A stretch of 24,092 bases of DNA, from NCBI GenBank assembly GCA_002292215.1, contig DBBN01000083.1:1-24092 (forward strand), given 5' to 3'. Shown in pieces: positions 1 to 8,173 of this stretch. This stretch comes from Glaciecola sp. UBA983. Its GTDB lineage: Bacteria > Pseudomonadota > Gammaproteobacteria > Enterobacterales > Alteromonadaceae. Under the pieces are notes generated by a model. The model saw only the letters and a list, made by a program, of their open reading frames with translations, was not told where the DNA came from and did no database searches. A program made the position numbers and the translations under genes. How positions within the stretch are numbered: the first letter of the stretch is position 1; each line of letters starts with the position of its first letter.

Positions 1-1298
1 AAACTTGGGATCACCATCAGCGCAGTTAAGATAAAAAACAAGGCCCAATTACCATCCAAGCTATCTACTATATAACCGCTACTGGATGCCAATAATGTTC
101 GTCCAAAGACACCCAACGAGGCCATTAACGCATATTGAGATGCACTGAAGGCTTGATTGCATAATAACGAAATAAACGCCACCAAGGCGACTGAGCTCCA
201 CGCAGCGGTAAATCCGTCAACAAAGACAGTCGCGGCAAATAACGCAGTATTGGGACCCACCATCGCCATAAAAGCAAACATGATGTTGCTAGCAGCCATG
301 GCAATCCCGCCCACCATCAATCCACGATATATTCCGTAACGCATATTGACCATGCCGCCAATCACGGCAAAGATGATAGTGACCCACCAATTTAGTAATT
401 TTGAGTACGTGCCTATTTGCGTATTACTAAAGCCAATTTCTTTATAAAATACGATCGACATGCGGCCTAAAAATGCCTCGCCGATTTTGAATAAAAAGAT
501 AAAAAGTAAAATCGATAACGCAAGCTTAACGCCGTTGCGTTGAAAGAATTCTCGAAAGGGTTCAATTAAAGACACTGCTAACCAAGCTACCATACGATGA
601 CTCCATTGCTGGCTATTGAGCGTGAGTTTATCGGTATAGTTAGCACTGGCTTGGGCTTGAAATGCTTGGCGTTCAGTTTGTGGTTCACTGATCCAAAATA
701 CCGTCGTGGTTAATAACACCATGATCCCCGCCATCGCAAAATATAAGTTTTGCCACGTAAACCCTGATAAATCCACTAAGAAAAAAGGGATCGCACCCAG
801 GCCGCCATAGCCTGTCCACCAACCTGCGGTTGCCATTGCCGAAGCGCCTGATAAGGCGGCTTTCTCATGACGCGCTATTGTATCGACCCTAAAGGCATCA
901 ATGGCAATGTCTTGGGTGGCTGACGCTGTTGCAATGCCCATCCCAATAACCGCAACCCAATAGAGTTGTCCTGGTAAACTGACAAAGCCCATGGCGAGAC
1001 ACAACAAGATAATGCATATTTGGGTGACTAAGATCCAACCACGGCGTTGTCCGAGTTTGAGAAGTTGCACTCTATCCAGTAACGGCGACCACAAAAAATT
1101 AATCGAATAGGCGACAAAGATGACACCAAACAACCCAATGGCACTGCGTGATAAGCCTTCTTCTTTGAGCCATGCCGTCATTGCTGAACCAATTAATACC
1201 CATGGGAAACCACTTGCCATGCCTAAGCAAAAAATGGCCATTAAGCGTTTATCTTTATAGGTACTGAGGGCGCTGCGGAGACTGGAGATGTGGGTCAT
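1..1298 (-). CDS. ampG: AmpG-like muropeptide MFS permease (3' end outside window)
   Basis: This frame reads without a stop from an ATG at 1298 to the left edge, giving 432 codons; the C-terminus lies outside the window. The N-terminus (MTHISSLRSALSTYKDKRLM) is followed by many hydrophobic helices. Recognisable AmpG-type signatures are the early helix with GMASGFPWVLIGSAM, the loop SPLLDRV, and the segment ATQDIAIDAFRVD at the end of the first helix bundle. AmpG proteins are inner-membrane, proton-driven permeases that import GlcNAc-anhydroMurNAc peptides for peptidoglycan recycling, and in many bacteria they feed AmpC beta-lactamase induction. E. coli AmpG is about 490 residues, so little should be missing. 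No strong ribosome binding site precedes the ATG. A 128-nt gap separates it from cysG, so it may have its own promoter. Another PAT/AmpG-family MFS substrate is possible. Confidence 0.85.
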   Translation of the reverse strand, partial: MTHISSLRSALSTYKDKRLMAIFCLGMASGFPWVLIGSAMTAWLKEEGLSRSAIGLFGVIFVAYSINFLWSPLLDRVQLLKLGQRRGWILVTQICIILLCLAMGFVSLPGQLYWVAVIGMGIATASATQDIAIDAFRVDTIARHEKAALSGASAMATAGWWTGYGGLGAIPFFLVDLSGFTWQNLYFAMAGIMVLLTTTVFWISEPQTERQAFQAQASANYTDKLTLNSQQWSHRMVAWLAVSLIEPFREFFQRNGVKLALSILLFIFLFKIGEAFLGRMSIVFYKEIGFSNTQIGTYSKLLNWWVTIIFAVIGGMVNMRYGIYRGLMVGGIAMAASNIMFAFMAMVGPNTALFAATVFVDGFTAAWSSVALVAFISLLCNQAFSASQYALMASLGVFGRTLLASSSGYIVDSLDGNWALFFILTALMVIPS

Positions 1299-1328
1299 AA
1301 ATCATTCTAAGGAAAACAAGATAACCTC

Positions 1329-1337
1329 ATCATACCA
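1329..1337 (-). promoter_or_regulatory. Candidate extended -10 promoter for ampG
   Basis: On the minus strand this reads TGG-TATGAT, matching the extended -10 pattern TGnTATAAT at all but one base. It lies 31 nt upstream of the ampG ATG, predicting a leader of about 24 nt. No good -35 hexamer is visible 16-18 nt further upstream, as is usual for extended -10 promoters. This is inference from sequence only. The rest of the 1299-1426 gap shows no clear terminator for cysG. Confidence 0.35.
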
Positions 1338-1426
1338 TCAAGTTTGACAATTATGCTATTGAGGGCGCACGCCAACGCAGTCAAATGGGCAACTTTGTAC
1401 TTCATCAGACAGGTTATCGGCAGATT

Positions 1427-2815
1427 TTATTCAGGGTTGAACCAATTGAGTTGTTCGCGCAAATTGACGACAGTACCGACAATAATTAAGGCTGGTGGTT
1501 TGATATTAGCAGCTTCTACTTTTACGACAATATCAGTTAACGTACCAATCACAACACGTTGATGTGGCATAGTAGCTGAAGCGACAATCGCAATTGGCAT
1601 ATCAGGAGACATCCCATGAGCAATCAGTTGCTTACTAATAATCGATAAGCCTGTCATGCCCATGTAAAAGACAGCTGTTTGCTGAGGTTGTGCCAAGGCC
1701 GTCCAATTTAGGTTAATTGTGTCATCACGTAAGTGTCCAGTAGCAAATACCACTGACTGGGCATGGTCACGGTGTGTCAGAGGGATGCCCGCATAGGAGG
1801 CAGCGCCACTGGCGGCAGTAACAGCTGGCACGACTTGGAAATTAATACCGTGTTCAACTAAGGTTTCAAGTTCTTCGCCGCCGCGTCCAAAAATAAAGGG
1901 ATCACCGCCTTTAAGGCGCACTACACGATTACCTTCAAGGGCTTTGTCGACTAATAGTTGATTGATTTCATCTTGTGGGATGGTATGTTTTGACTTAGCT
2001 TTACCGACGTAGATCTTTTCTGCATCACGGCGAACTAGTTCAACAATTTCGGGTGAAACCAAACGATCATAGACGACAATATCGGCTTTTTGCATTAAGC
2101 GTAATGCGCGAAACGTCAATAAATCAGGATCACCAGGGCCCGCACCCACTAAGTAGACTTCACCTTGAGAATGATCGCCATTAGCAAAATTATCGAGTTC
2201 TTGGATAAAGTCTGCATCAGCTTTTACTTCATTACCTTGTAATACTGTTTCTGCAATATCACCATCAAGTACTGATTCCCAAAAATATCGTCGCTGGGTG
2301 ACTGTGGCTAGACGAGATTTAACTGCATTGCGGAATTTTTCAGAAAAACGCCCTAATCGTTCGACTTTATTAGGGATAACACTTTCTAATTTTTGGCGTA
2401 AATAACGCAACAAAACAGGTGCGACACCACCACTCGACATGGCAATAATTATCGGGGAACGGTCGACAATAGAAGGGGTAATGAACTTACATAAAGGGGT
2501 ATTATCAACCACATTGACCAAGATGTTGTGCGCGCAGGCATGATCATGGATATGTTGATTGACATGCGGATCATCGGTTGCCACAAAAATCATATTGTGG
2601 CTGAAAATATCCGCATCTTCAAATTTACGTTCGTGCAACGTAAGTGAGTGCTCAGCGACTAACAGCTTAACCGTATCACTCACCCAAGGAGACACGATGG
2701 TCACCTTGGCTGGCGTTTTTAGGATCAACTCAAGCTTACGAGCACCGACTTCGCCGGCACCGACGATTAAAACAGATAAATGCTCAGCATCAATAAATAC
2801 TGGAAAGTACTGCAT
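1427..2815 (-). CDS. cysG: Siroheme synthase CysG (multifunctional)
   Basis: At 462 residues it is close to E. coli CysG (457) and has the same two-part layout. Residues 1-150 form the precorrin-2 dehydrogenase/sirohydrochlorin ferrochelatase half: the NAD-binding motif GAGEVG is at 19-24, Asp104 (in NVVDN) matches the catalytic aspartate known from Salmonella CysG, and Ser128 (in MSSGG) matches the phosphorylated serine. The C-terminal half is the uroporphyrinogen-III C-methyltransferase (SUMT) domain, with VGAGPGDPDLLT opening it, followed by YDRLVSPEIV and RLKGGDPFIFGRGGEE. The enzyme makes siroheme from uroporphyrinogen III in the cytoplasm, for sulfite and nitrite reductases. The start is supported by AAGGAA about 10 nt upstream. 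It begins only 17 nt after the deaD stop on the same strand, so cotranscription with deaD is likely. No sulfite or nitrite reductase gene is in the window. Confidence 0.96.
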   Translation of the reverse strand: MQYFPVFIDAEHLSVLIVGAGEVGARKLELILKTPAKVTIVSPWVSDTVKLLVAEHSLTLHERKFEDADIFSHNMIFVATDDPHVNQHIHDHACAHNILVNVVDNTPLCKFITPSIVDRSPIIIAMSSGGVAPVLLRYLRQKLESVIPNKVERLGRFSEKFRNAVKSRLATVTQRRYFWESVLDGDIAETVLQGNEVKADADFIQELDNFANGDHSQGEVYLVGAGPGDPDLLTFRALRLMQKADIVVYDRLVSPEIVELVRRDAEKIYVGKAKSKHTIPQDEINQLLVDKALEGNRVVRLKGGDPFIFGRGGEELETLVEHGINFQVVPAVTAASGAASYAGIPLTHRDHAQSVVFATGHLRDDTINLNWTALAQPQQTAVFYMGMTGLSIISKQLIAHGMSPDMPIAIVASATMPHQRVVIGTLTDIVVKVEAANIKPPALIIVGTVVNLREQLNWFNPE

Positions 2816-2832
2816 GATCGTCTATTCCTTGC

Positions 2833-4674
2833 TTAGTCTTCTGACTTTTTAGGGCCTTTGCGGTGTTCTTTTTTTGCAAAATTTGGCTTTGGACGATCAC
2901 TACCGCCATCTTTACCAGAACGTGCTGGTGGCTTTTCAGACCATTCGCGAATGGCTAAGCGTTGACCTGCAACACGAGTACCACTTAATTGTTCTTTGGT
3001 TTCAGCTGGCATAGCAGCAGGTAAGTCAACCGTTGAATAGGTGTCATAAATTTCAATGGCACCGATGTTCTTGGAACTGATGTTTGCTTCATTAGCAATT
3101 GCACCAACAATATTACCAGGCTTAACATGGTGCACATGACCCACGTCAATACGGAAACGTTTCATGCCGGCATCTGGAGCAGTACTAGTTCGTTCACGAG
3201 GACGACGTTCTCCACGCTCACCACCACGACCACCACGATCGCCGCGCTCACCACCACGTCCACGCTCACCATTACGACCACCGCGCTCACGACCGCCGAA
3301 GCTGTCACTGCGTTCACGACGCTCTGGCATTGCGTTTAAGTCTGGACGATCACCTTCTTTTAGTAATAACGGCTCATCACCTTGAGCGATTTTAGCTAGG
3401 GCTGCCATTAATACTTCAGCATCCACTTCTGCTTCTGCTTTAATCGCATCAATGATAGGGATTAAAGACTGGATAGAATCATCTTTGGTTGCTTCAATAA
3501 CTGATGTTTTGAATCGACCTAGGCGAGACTCATTGATATCCGAGATGCTAGGGATGGCCATTTGATCAATTTTTTGATTGGTTGCTTTTTCGATTTGAAA
3601 CAATAAACGCTTTTCACGATGAGAGATAAATAATATCGCATCACCTGAGCGTCCAGCACGACCAGTACGACCGATACGGTGAACATAAGACTCTGTGTCA
3701 TATGGAATATCAAAGTTGATAACGTGTGAGACACGTTCAACATCCAAACCACGTGCTACTACGTCAGTCGCGATCAAAATGTCAATATTACCTGATTTAA
3801 GACGCTCAACAGTACGTTCACGAGATTTTTGTGGAATGTCACCGTTTAAGGCTTCAACATCATAGCCGCGAGCTGATAATTTATCTGCTAGTTCGAGTGT
3901 TGCTGTTTTGGTTCGAACGAACACAATAACGCCATCAAACTGTTCTACTTCTAAGATGCGCGTTAACGCTTCTAATTTATGATGCCCTGCAACTTGACAA
4001 TAACGTTGACGAATAGCCGGTGCAGTAGATACTTTTGACTCAATTTTAACGTGTTTTGGATTATTCAAATAACGTTGTGAAATTTTCTTGATTTGAGGAG
4101 GCATAGTTGCAGAAAATAACGCAGTCTGACGTTCTTTTGGCGCATGCGATAAGATCAGTTCAACATCATCGATAAAGCCCATACGCAACATTTCGTCGGC
4201 TTCATCAAGGACCAAGAATTTAAGTTGGTCAAGTTTAAGTGTTTTACGTTGGATGTGGTCGATTACGCGACCAGGTGTGCCAACAATGACTTGAACGCCG
4301 CGTTTAAGTTGGCGGATTTGGTTGTCATACGACTGGCCGCCGTAGATAGGTAAAACACGAATTTTTTTGGAGAAGCTGGCATACACTTGAAACGCTTCAG
4401 CAACTTGAATCGCTAATTCGCGAGTCGGTGCTAATACTAGTAATTGTGGGTAATTAGCATCTGCATCAATGTTTGCTAGCATAGGTAGTGCAAATGCTGC
4501 GGTTTTTCCTGTACCAGTTTGTGCTTGGCCTAATAAATCGTGCCCGTCTAAAAGCAATGGAATACTCTCGGCTTGTATCGGAGAGGGTGTTTCGTAACCT
4601 ACTTTTTCTATTGCTTGTAATAATTCAGAGGGTAGATTGAGGTCTTTAAATGTCAAATTGACAGTATCGGTCAT
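2833..4674 (-). CDS. deaD: ATP-dependent DEAD-box RNA helicase DeaD/CsdA
   Basis: This 613-residue protein carries all helicase motifs: Q motif around 29-34 (TPSPIQ), motif I AQTGTGKT 51-58, PTRELA 83-88, TPGR 133-136, DEAD 157-160, SAT 188-190, and HRIGRTGRAGR 332-342. Residues 451-496 are an Arg/Gly/Glu-rich low-complexity linker with several RGG/RGGER units. Residues about 504-577 (KRFRIDVG to AIREW) form the DbpA-type RNA-binding domain seen in CsdA, and a basic tail follows. DeaD/CsdA unwinds structured RNA, helps assemble the large ribosomal subunit and is cold-inducible in E. coli. The ATG is preceded by AGGA with a 6-nt spacer. It lies upstream of cysG on the same strand and is divergent from prsT. 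Confusion with RhlE, SrmB or DbpA is unlikely given the length and the combination of RGG linker and RNA-binding domain. Confidence 0.95.
   Translation of the reverse strand: MTDTVNLTFKDLNLPSELLQAIEKVGYETPSPIQAESIPLLLDGHDLLGQAQTGTGKTAAFALPMLANIDADANYPQLLVLAPTRELAIQVAEAFQVYASFSKKIRVLPIYGGQSYDNQIRQLKRGVQVIVGTPGRVIDHIQRKTLKLDQLKFLVLDEADEMLRMGFIDDVELILSHAPKERQTALFSATMPPQIKKISQRYLNNPKHVKIESKVSTAPAIRQRYCQVAGHHKLEALTRILEVEQFDGVIVFVRTKTATLELADKLSARGYDVEALNGDIPQKSRERTVERLKSGNIDILIATDVVARGLDVERVSHVINFDIPYDTESYVHRIGRTGRAGRSGDAILFISHREKRLLFQIEKATNQKIDQMAIPSISDINESRLGRFKTSVIEATKDDSIQSLIPIIDAIKAEAEVDAEVLMAALAKIAQGDEPLLLKEGDRPDLNAMPERRERSDSFGGRERGGRNGERGRGGERGDRGGRGGERGERRPRERTSTAPDAGMKRFRIDVGHVHHVKPGNIVGAIANEANISSKNIGAIEIYDTYSTVDLPAAMPAETKEQLSGTRVAGQRLAIREWSEKPPARSGKDGGSDRPKPNFAKKEHRKGPKKSED
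3190..3325 (-). repeat. Degenerate RGG/RGGER coding repeat inside deaD
   Basis: The stretch coding for the DeaD linker is built of short imperfect repeats; the plus-strand 14-mer CGCTCACCACCACG occurs at 3215 and again at 3245, with many shorter variants between. It encodes a flexible, positively charged RNA-contacting linker. Its skewed composition keeps several other frames open, which should not be read as genes. Confidence 0.75.
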
Positions 4675-4881
4675 GGAGGATCCTGATGTAGATCATCACT
4701 AGGTTGAGTCAAAATGAACGTATAAAGTGATGATTGATATTATTCAAGCGTAATTATAATCATAAATCCCCCGATATACCATTTAAGTTTGCAAGATTTC
4801 TTGCTGAAGTTGACTTTATGGTTTTAACTTAGTCAGTAAACTGCCTCAAATTATATACACATTGCTCAAAAGGATTTTGTC
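4675..4881. promoter_or_regulatory. Divergent deaD / prsT control region with a hairpin in the deaD leader
   Basis: These 207 nt separate the start codons of deaD (minus) and prsT (plus). On the minus strand, perfect TATAAT hexamers stand at 4753-4758 and 4850-4855, neither with a good -35. Use of the first would give a deaD leader of about 70 nt containing a perfect 9-bp inverted repeat (ATCATCACT at 4692-4700, AGTGATGAT at 4726-4734, 25-nt loop). For prsT I see only AT-rich -10-like sequence near 4850-4858 and a Shine-Dalgarno AAAGGA at about 4869-4874. Promoter assignments are inference. Confidence 0.4.
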
Positions 4882-7668
4882 ATGCTACTGCATTTCGGTA
4901 CTCGTTTATCACGTACTATTCGCACCTTATTCATTACTACAGCATGCGTTCTGCTCATTGCATGTGGGGGGAAATCCGTCCAAGAGCATATAGCTCAAGC
5001 CCAACAACATATTTCATCTGGGGATAATAATACTGCGATTATTGAGCTCAAGTCTGCAATTCAAACTGATCCTAAAAACGCGGAAGCACGCTTTTTATTA
5101 GGTGAAATTTATATGCAAACGAACGAGTTTGCGTCAGCAGAAAAAGAGTTAACGCGTGCTCGAGATTTAGGATATTCTGCGGCTGAAGTGATCCCTTTGC
5201 TTTCACAAGCGTATCAGCGGAATCAGACTATTGTTGGTCTGAGCACATTAGATACCTCTGCAGTATCAAATAATGCGACCGCAAAAGCTCAAGTTAGCTT
5301 TTACAAATTACAGTCGTTAGTTGAGCTTGAAAAGAAGCCTGAAGCTTACCAACTCATTGATGAAATCAAAGCCCTAGATACCGATTCAATTTATCAAGAT
5401 TTAGCGTTAGTGTATGTGACTATTTTAGATAATGACGAGGTTGGTGCGGAGCTACAACTGCAAAATATTCGTAAAGAGGCGCCTACCAATCGTGATTTGC
5501 TCGATATGCTGGCACGCTTATATATAGTGCAAAATAAACGAATCGAAGCTGCTGAAGTTTTAGGCGAATATATCAAACAATCTCCTGATGATTTGGAAAA
5601 ATTATTTATATATACCGGTTTATTAATTGAGGTAGGTCAAACTGACGAAGCACAAATACATGCTGATAAACTGATTAAAATTTCACCAAACAATCCATTA
5701 TTGAATCAAATGCAGGCTGTGATTCTTGCTTCGCAGGATGAGCATCAAGGTGCGTTTGTCGCTGCTGAAAAATCCATTAATTTAGGTAATTCAAATCCTG
5801 TAGCTCGATTAATCGCAGGTTATTCTGCTTTTAAAGTTAATGATTTTATTAATGCAAATAAACACTTATCGCTAATTGCAGCTAATTTACCGGATGATCA
5901 CCCTGGTTTGAAAATGCTCGCTGCAAGTCAACTTGAACTTGGCTTATCATTGCAAGCTAGTCAGGTTTTATCTCGGGTAGACGAGGATTCGTCAAATAAC
6001 CCCCAGTTATATTCAAAACTAGGCTATGAACTGATTCAAGATGGCTATATCGAGGAAGCCAAGGCGTTAATTGCAAAAACGCAAAACATGACGAATACCA
6101 ATCAAGATCTAACGCGCATAGGAATTTTAAAATTATCGGTTAATGATTTAGAGGGTATTTTAGATCTTGAGAAAGCGGCAAAAGGAGCTCCAGATGATGT
6201 CCCCACGCAAGTTATTTTGGCAACCGCTTATCTAGCCAATCGTGATTATGCTAAAGCTTTAACGTTAGCACAAAGCTGGCAAAAAATGATGCCAGATGAG
6301 CCTAAAGCTTATGTATTGGAAGCTGAGGCAGCCGTTGCCACCAGTGATTATGCGCGGGCACAAATGGCGTTAGAAAAAGCCTTACAATTAGCGCCAGATG
6401 ATCCTATTCCCAATATGTCATTGGTGCGTATTTTAGCCCGTCAAAAAGACTACTCTGCAGCGATAGCTCGCACGAAAAAAGTGTTGGCGTTGAAACCTGC
6501 TTTTGAACCAGCGCTGATGATGTATTACGTGTTGCACAATCAAATAGACACCGAACAAAAAGGTCCAAGCGATATAGTTACCTATCTTGATAAAGCGATT
6601 GCTGCAGAGCCGTCGCCGGCTATATACATCCTGAAGGCCATAATTTTGAATTCTGAAGGCCAATACGACCAAGCATTGAGTGTATTATCTCAACCCAATG
6701 CCATTGATTTGAATTCAAACGGCTATTGGCAAACTAAAGGCCAAGCATTAGTGGCGAGTGATAAAGTGAATCTTGCGCAAGAACATTACACGCAATGGCT
6801 TGATGCGTTTCCTAACAGTTATGATGCTGTCATCGGACGATTAGTCGTCCACGATGTTAAAAGTGAATTTGCAGACGGATTGGCATTAATTAAATCCAAA
6901 CCTATGTTACGTGAACAGCTCCCGATTAAAATTATGGAGTGTCAATTTTTAGCCCAAACTAATGACACACGTATGGCTCGAAACTTATATAATACGTTGA
7001 GCAATGAAGTAAAAGCCTTACCGGATGTTGAGGCCATCAATGCACTGTTATTGATTCAAGAAAACAATCCTAAAGCGGCAGTTAAGCCAGCGCAAATTGC
7101 GTATGCCAATCGTGCCAATCGTCGTAATTTTCTGACATTGATTAAAGCATTGGATGGAGCGAATCGTCCTGTAGATGCGTTAGTGCTAATAAATAAACAT
7201 GTAGCGGCGAGACCCAATGATACTGTGGCAAGCCTGCTATTGGCAGAGCGTTCGATGAAATCAACACCACAAAAATCTATTACGATTTACACGAGCCTAG
7301 TTGCACAGCAGCCTAATAATTTTGTAGCGTTAAACAACCTAGCGTACTTACTATATGAACAAGATGAGTTTGCTAAAGCTGAGGGGTATGCCAAGAAAGC
7401 AATGGCGATTCAACCAGATAACGCAGCGGTGGTGGATACGCTTGCGCAAGTATACAATGCTCAAGAGCAGTATGATGAAGCATTAACGTTATACAATCGT
7501 GTTGTCAGTGATACAATGCCAAACGAAGTGATATTCTTAAATTACATAGAAACGTTAATTTTGGCTGATAATCGTTTGTTAGCCAAACGCAAGCTTGAGT
7601 CAAGGCAGTGGCAAGAGCGAAATTCACAACAACGGATTGCAGTTATCAAAGCGAAGTATAATATTTAA
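4882..7668 (+). CDS. prsT: PEP-CTERM/EPS-associated TPR-repeat lipoprotein, PrsT family
   Basis: This 928-residue protein starts with a lipoprotein signal (basic start, hydrophobic run, lipobox LIAC) giving lipidated Cys28; the following Gly-Gly rather than Asp suggests outer-membrane sorting. Almost the whole mature protein is tetratricopeptide repeats, for example SSGDNNTAIIELKSAIQTDP at about 46-65 and DEFAKAEGYAKKAMAIQP near the C-terminus. Length, lipobox and first repeats fit the PrsT family, found with exosortase A, PrsK/PrsR and exopolysaccharide genes in bacteria that sort PEP-CTERM proteins. Its molecular job is not established; a periplasmic scaffold for polysaccharide or protein export is a reasonable guess. 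None of the usual partners is in the window, so it is a stand-alone copy here. AAAGGA 7 nt before the ATG supports the start. The stop is immediately followed by the acetyltransferase ATG. A generic TPR lipoprotein such as a BepA/BcsC-like protein is the alternative. Confidence 0.83.
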   Translation: MLLHFGTRLSRTIRTLFITTACVLLIACGGKSVQEHIAQAQQHISSGDNNTAIIELKSAIQTDPKNAEARFLLGEIYMQTNEFASAEKELTRARDLGYSAAEVIPLLSQAYQRNQTIVGLSTLDTSAVSNNATAKAQVSFYKLQSLVELEKKPEAYQLIDEIKALDTDSIYQDLALVYVTILDNDEVGAELQLQNIRKEAPTNRDLLDMLARLYIVQNKRIEAAEVLGEYIKQSPDDLEKLFIYTGLLIEVGQTDEAQIHADKLIKISPNNPLLNQMQAVILASQDEHQGAFVAAEKSINLGNSNPVARLIAGYSAFKVNDFINANKHLSLIAANLPDDHPGLKMLAASQLELGLSLQASQVLSRVDEDSSNNPQLYSKLGYELIQDGYIEEAKALIAKTQNMTNTNQDLTRIGILKLSVNDLEGILDLEKAAKGAPDDVPTQVILATAYLANRDYAKALTLAQSWQKMMPDEPKAYVLEAEAAVATSDYARAQMALEKALQLAPDDPIPNMSLVRILARQKDYSAAIARTKKVLALKPAFEPALMMYYVLHNQIDTEQKGPSDIVTYLDKAIAAEPSPAIYILKAIILNSEGQYDQALSVLSQPNAIDLNSNGYWQTKGQALVASDKVNLAQEHYTQWLDAFPNSYDAVIGRLVVHDVKSEFADGLALIKSKPMLREQLPIKIMECQFLAQTNDTRMARNLYNTLSNEVKALPDVEAINALLLIQENNPKAAVKPAQIAYANRANRRNFLTLIKALDGANRPVDALVLINKHVAARPNDTVASLLLAERSMKSTPQKSITIYTSLVAQQPNNFVALNNLAYLLYEQDEFAKAEGYAKKAMAIQPDNAAVVDTLAQVYNAQEQYDEALTLYNRVVSDTMPNEVIFLNYIETLILADNRLLAKRKLESRQWQERNSQQRIAVIKAKYNI

Positions 7669-8148
7669 ATGATTAATTTTGTTACCGCAGATTTTACTCA
7701 GCCTAAGCATGCACAAGCACTCATTTTTTTAATGGATGCGTATGCTCAAGATCCGATGGGTGGCAATGCCGCTATCGAGCCAACTATTTTAGCGCAATTA
7801 CCAGCGATTTTAGCATCACGTGATGATGCATTCACGGTGCTTGCATATGCCGATGATACACCAATAGGCTTAGCTAATTGCTTTGTTGGATTTTCCACCT
7901 TTGCAGCTAAAGAGTTAGTCAATGTGCATGACTTGGTAGTGGTTGAATCACATCGCTATCAAGGTATTGGTAAAGCTTTATTAGCAGAAGTAGAAAAGCG
8001 TGCACTATCACGTAATGCATGTAAAATAACACTCGAGGTATTACAAAACAACGCTCCAGCGCGCAAAGCGTATCAGGATGTGGGGTTTGTCCCTTATGAA
8101 CTGTCTCCTGGCGCAGGTGTTGCAGAATTTTGGCAAAAAAAGCTTTAA
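7669..8148 (+). CDS. GNAT-family N-acetyltransferase
   Basis: At 159 residues this is a single GNAT domain. The acetyl-CoA-binding motif A is visible as VVVESHRYQGIGKALLAEVE, with the R-x-x-G-x-G/A loop in RYQGIG, and the C-terminal strand-helix as LEVLQNNAPARKAYQDVGF. Such enzymes move an acetyl group from acetyl-CoA to an amine on a small molecule, peptide or protein; the substrate cannot be read from the sequence. The ATG follows the prsT TAA with no spacing (TAAATG), so translation is probably coupled to prsT, linking it at least transcriptionally to that gene. The ion-channel gene starts 25 nt downstream. Confidence 0.9.
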   Translation: MINFVTADFTQPKHAQALIFLMDAYAQDPMGGNAAIEPTILAQLPAILASRDDAFTVLAYADDTPIGLANCFVGFSTFAAKELVNVHDLVVVESHRYQGIGKALLAEVEKRALSRNACKITLEVLQNNAPARKAYQDVGFVPYELSPGAGVAEFWQKKL

Positions 8149-8173
8149 TTAACTTACCGATTTTATAAATATT

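Noticed and set aside
157..339. 60-codon plus-strand open frame at the left end
   Set aside because: It is antisense to the AmpG-like permease, whose reading frame is open over the whole 1-1298 interval.
1440..1562. Plus-strand open frame covering the gap and the cysG 3' end
   Set aside because: Mostly antisense to the conserved SUMT domain of cysG; no ribosome binding site or protein similarity.
3127..3385. Two overlapping plus-strand open frames rich in Thr and in Arg/Ser/Pro
   Set aside because: They are antisense to the RGG-repeat part of deaD; the repetitive base composition keeps the frames open and the products are low complexity.
4784..4806. Possible sigma-54 promoter upstream of prsT (TTGC at 4801), of interest because PrsR is a sigma-54 activator
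   Set aside because: The -12 TTGC is present but the GG of the -24 box is missing at the required 10-nt spacing.
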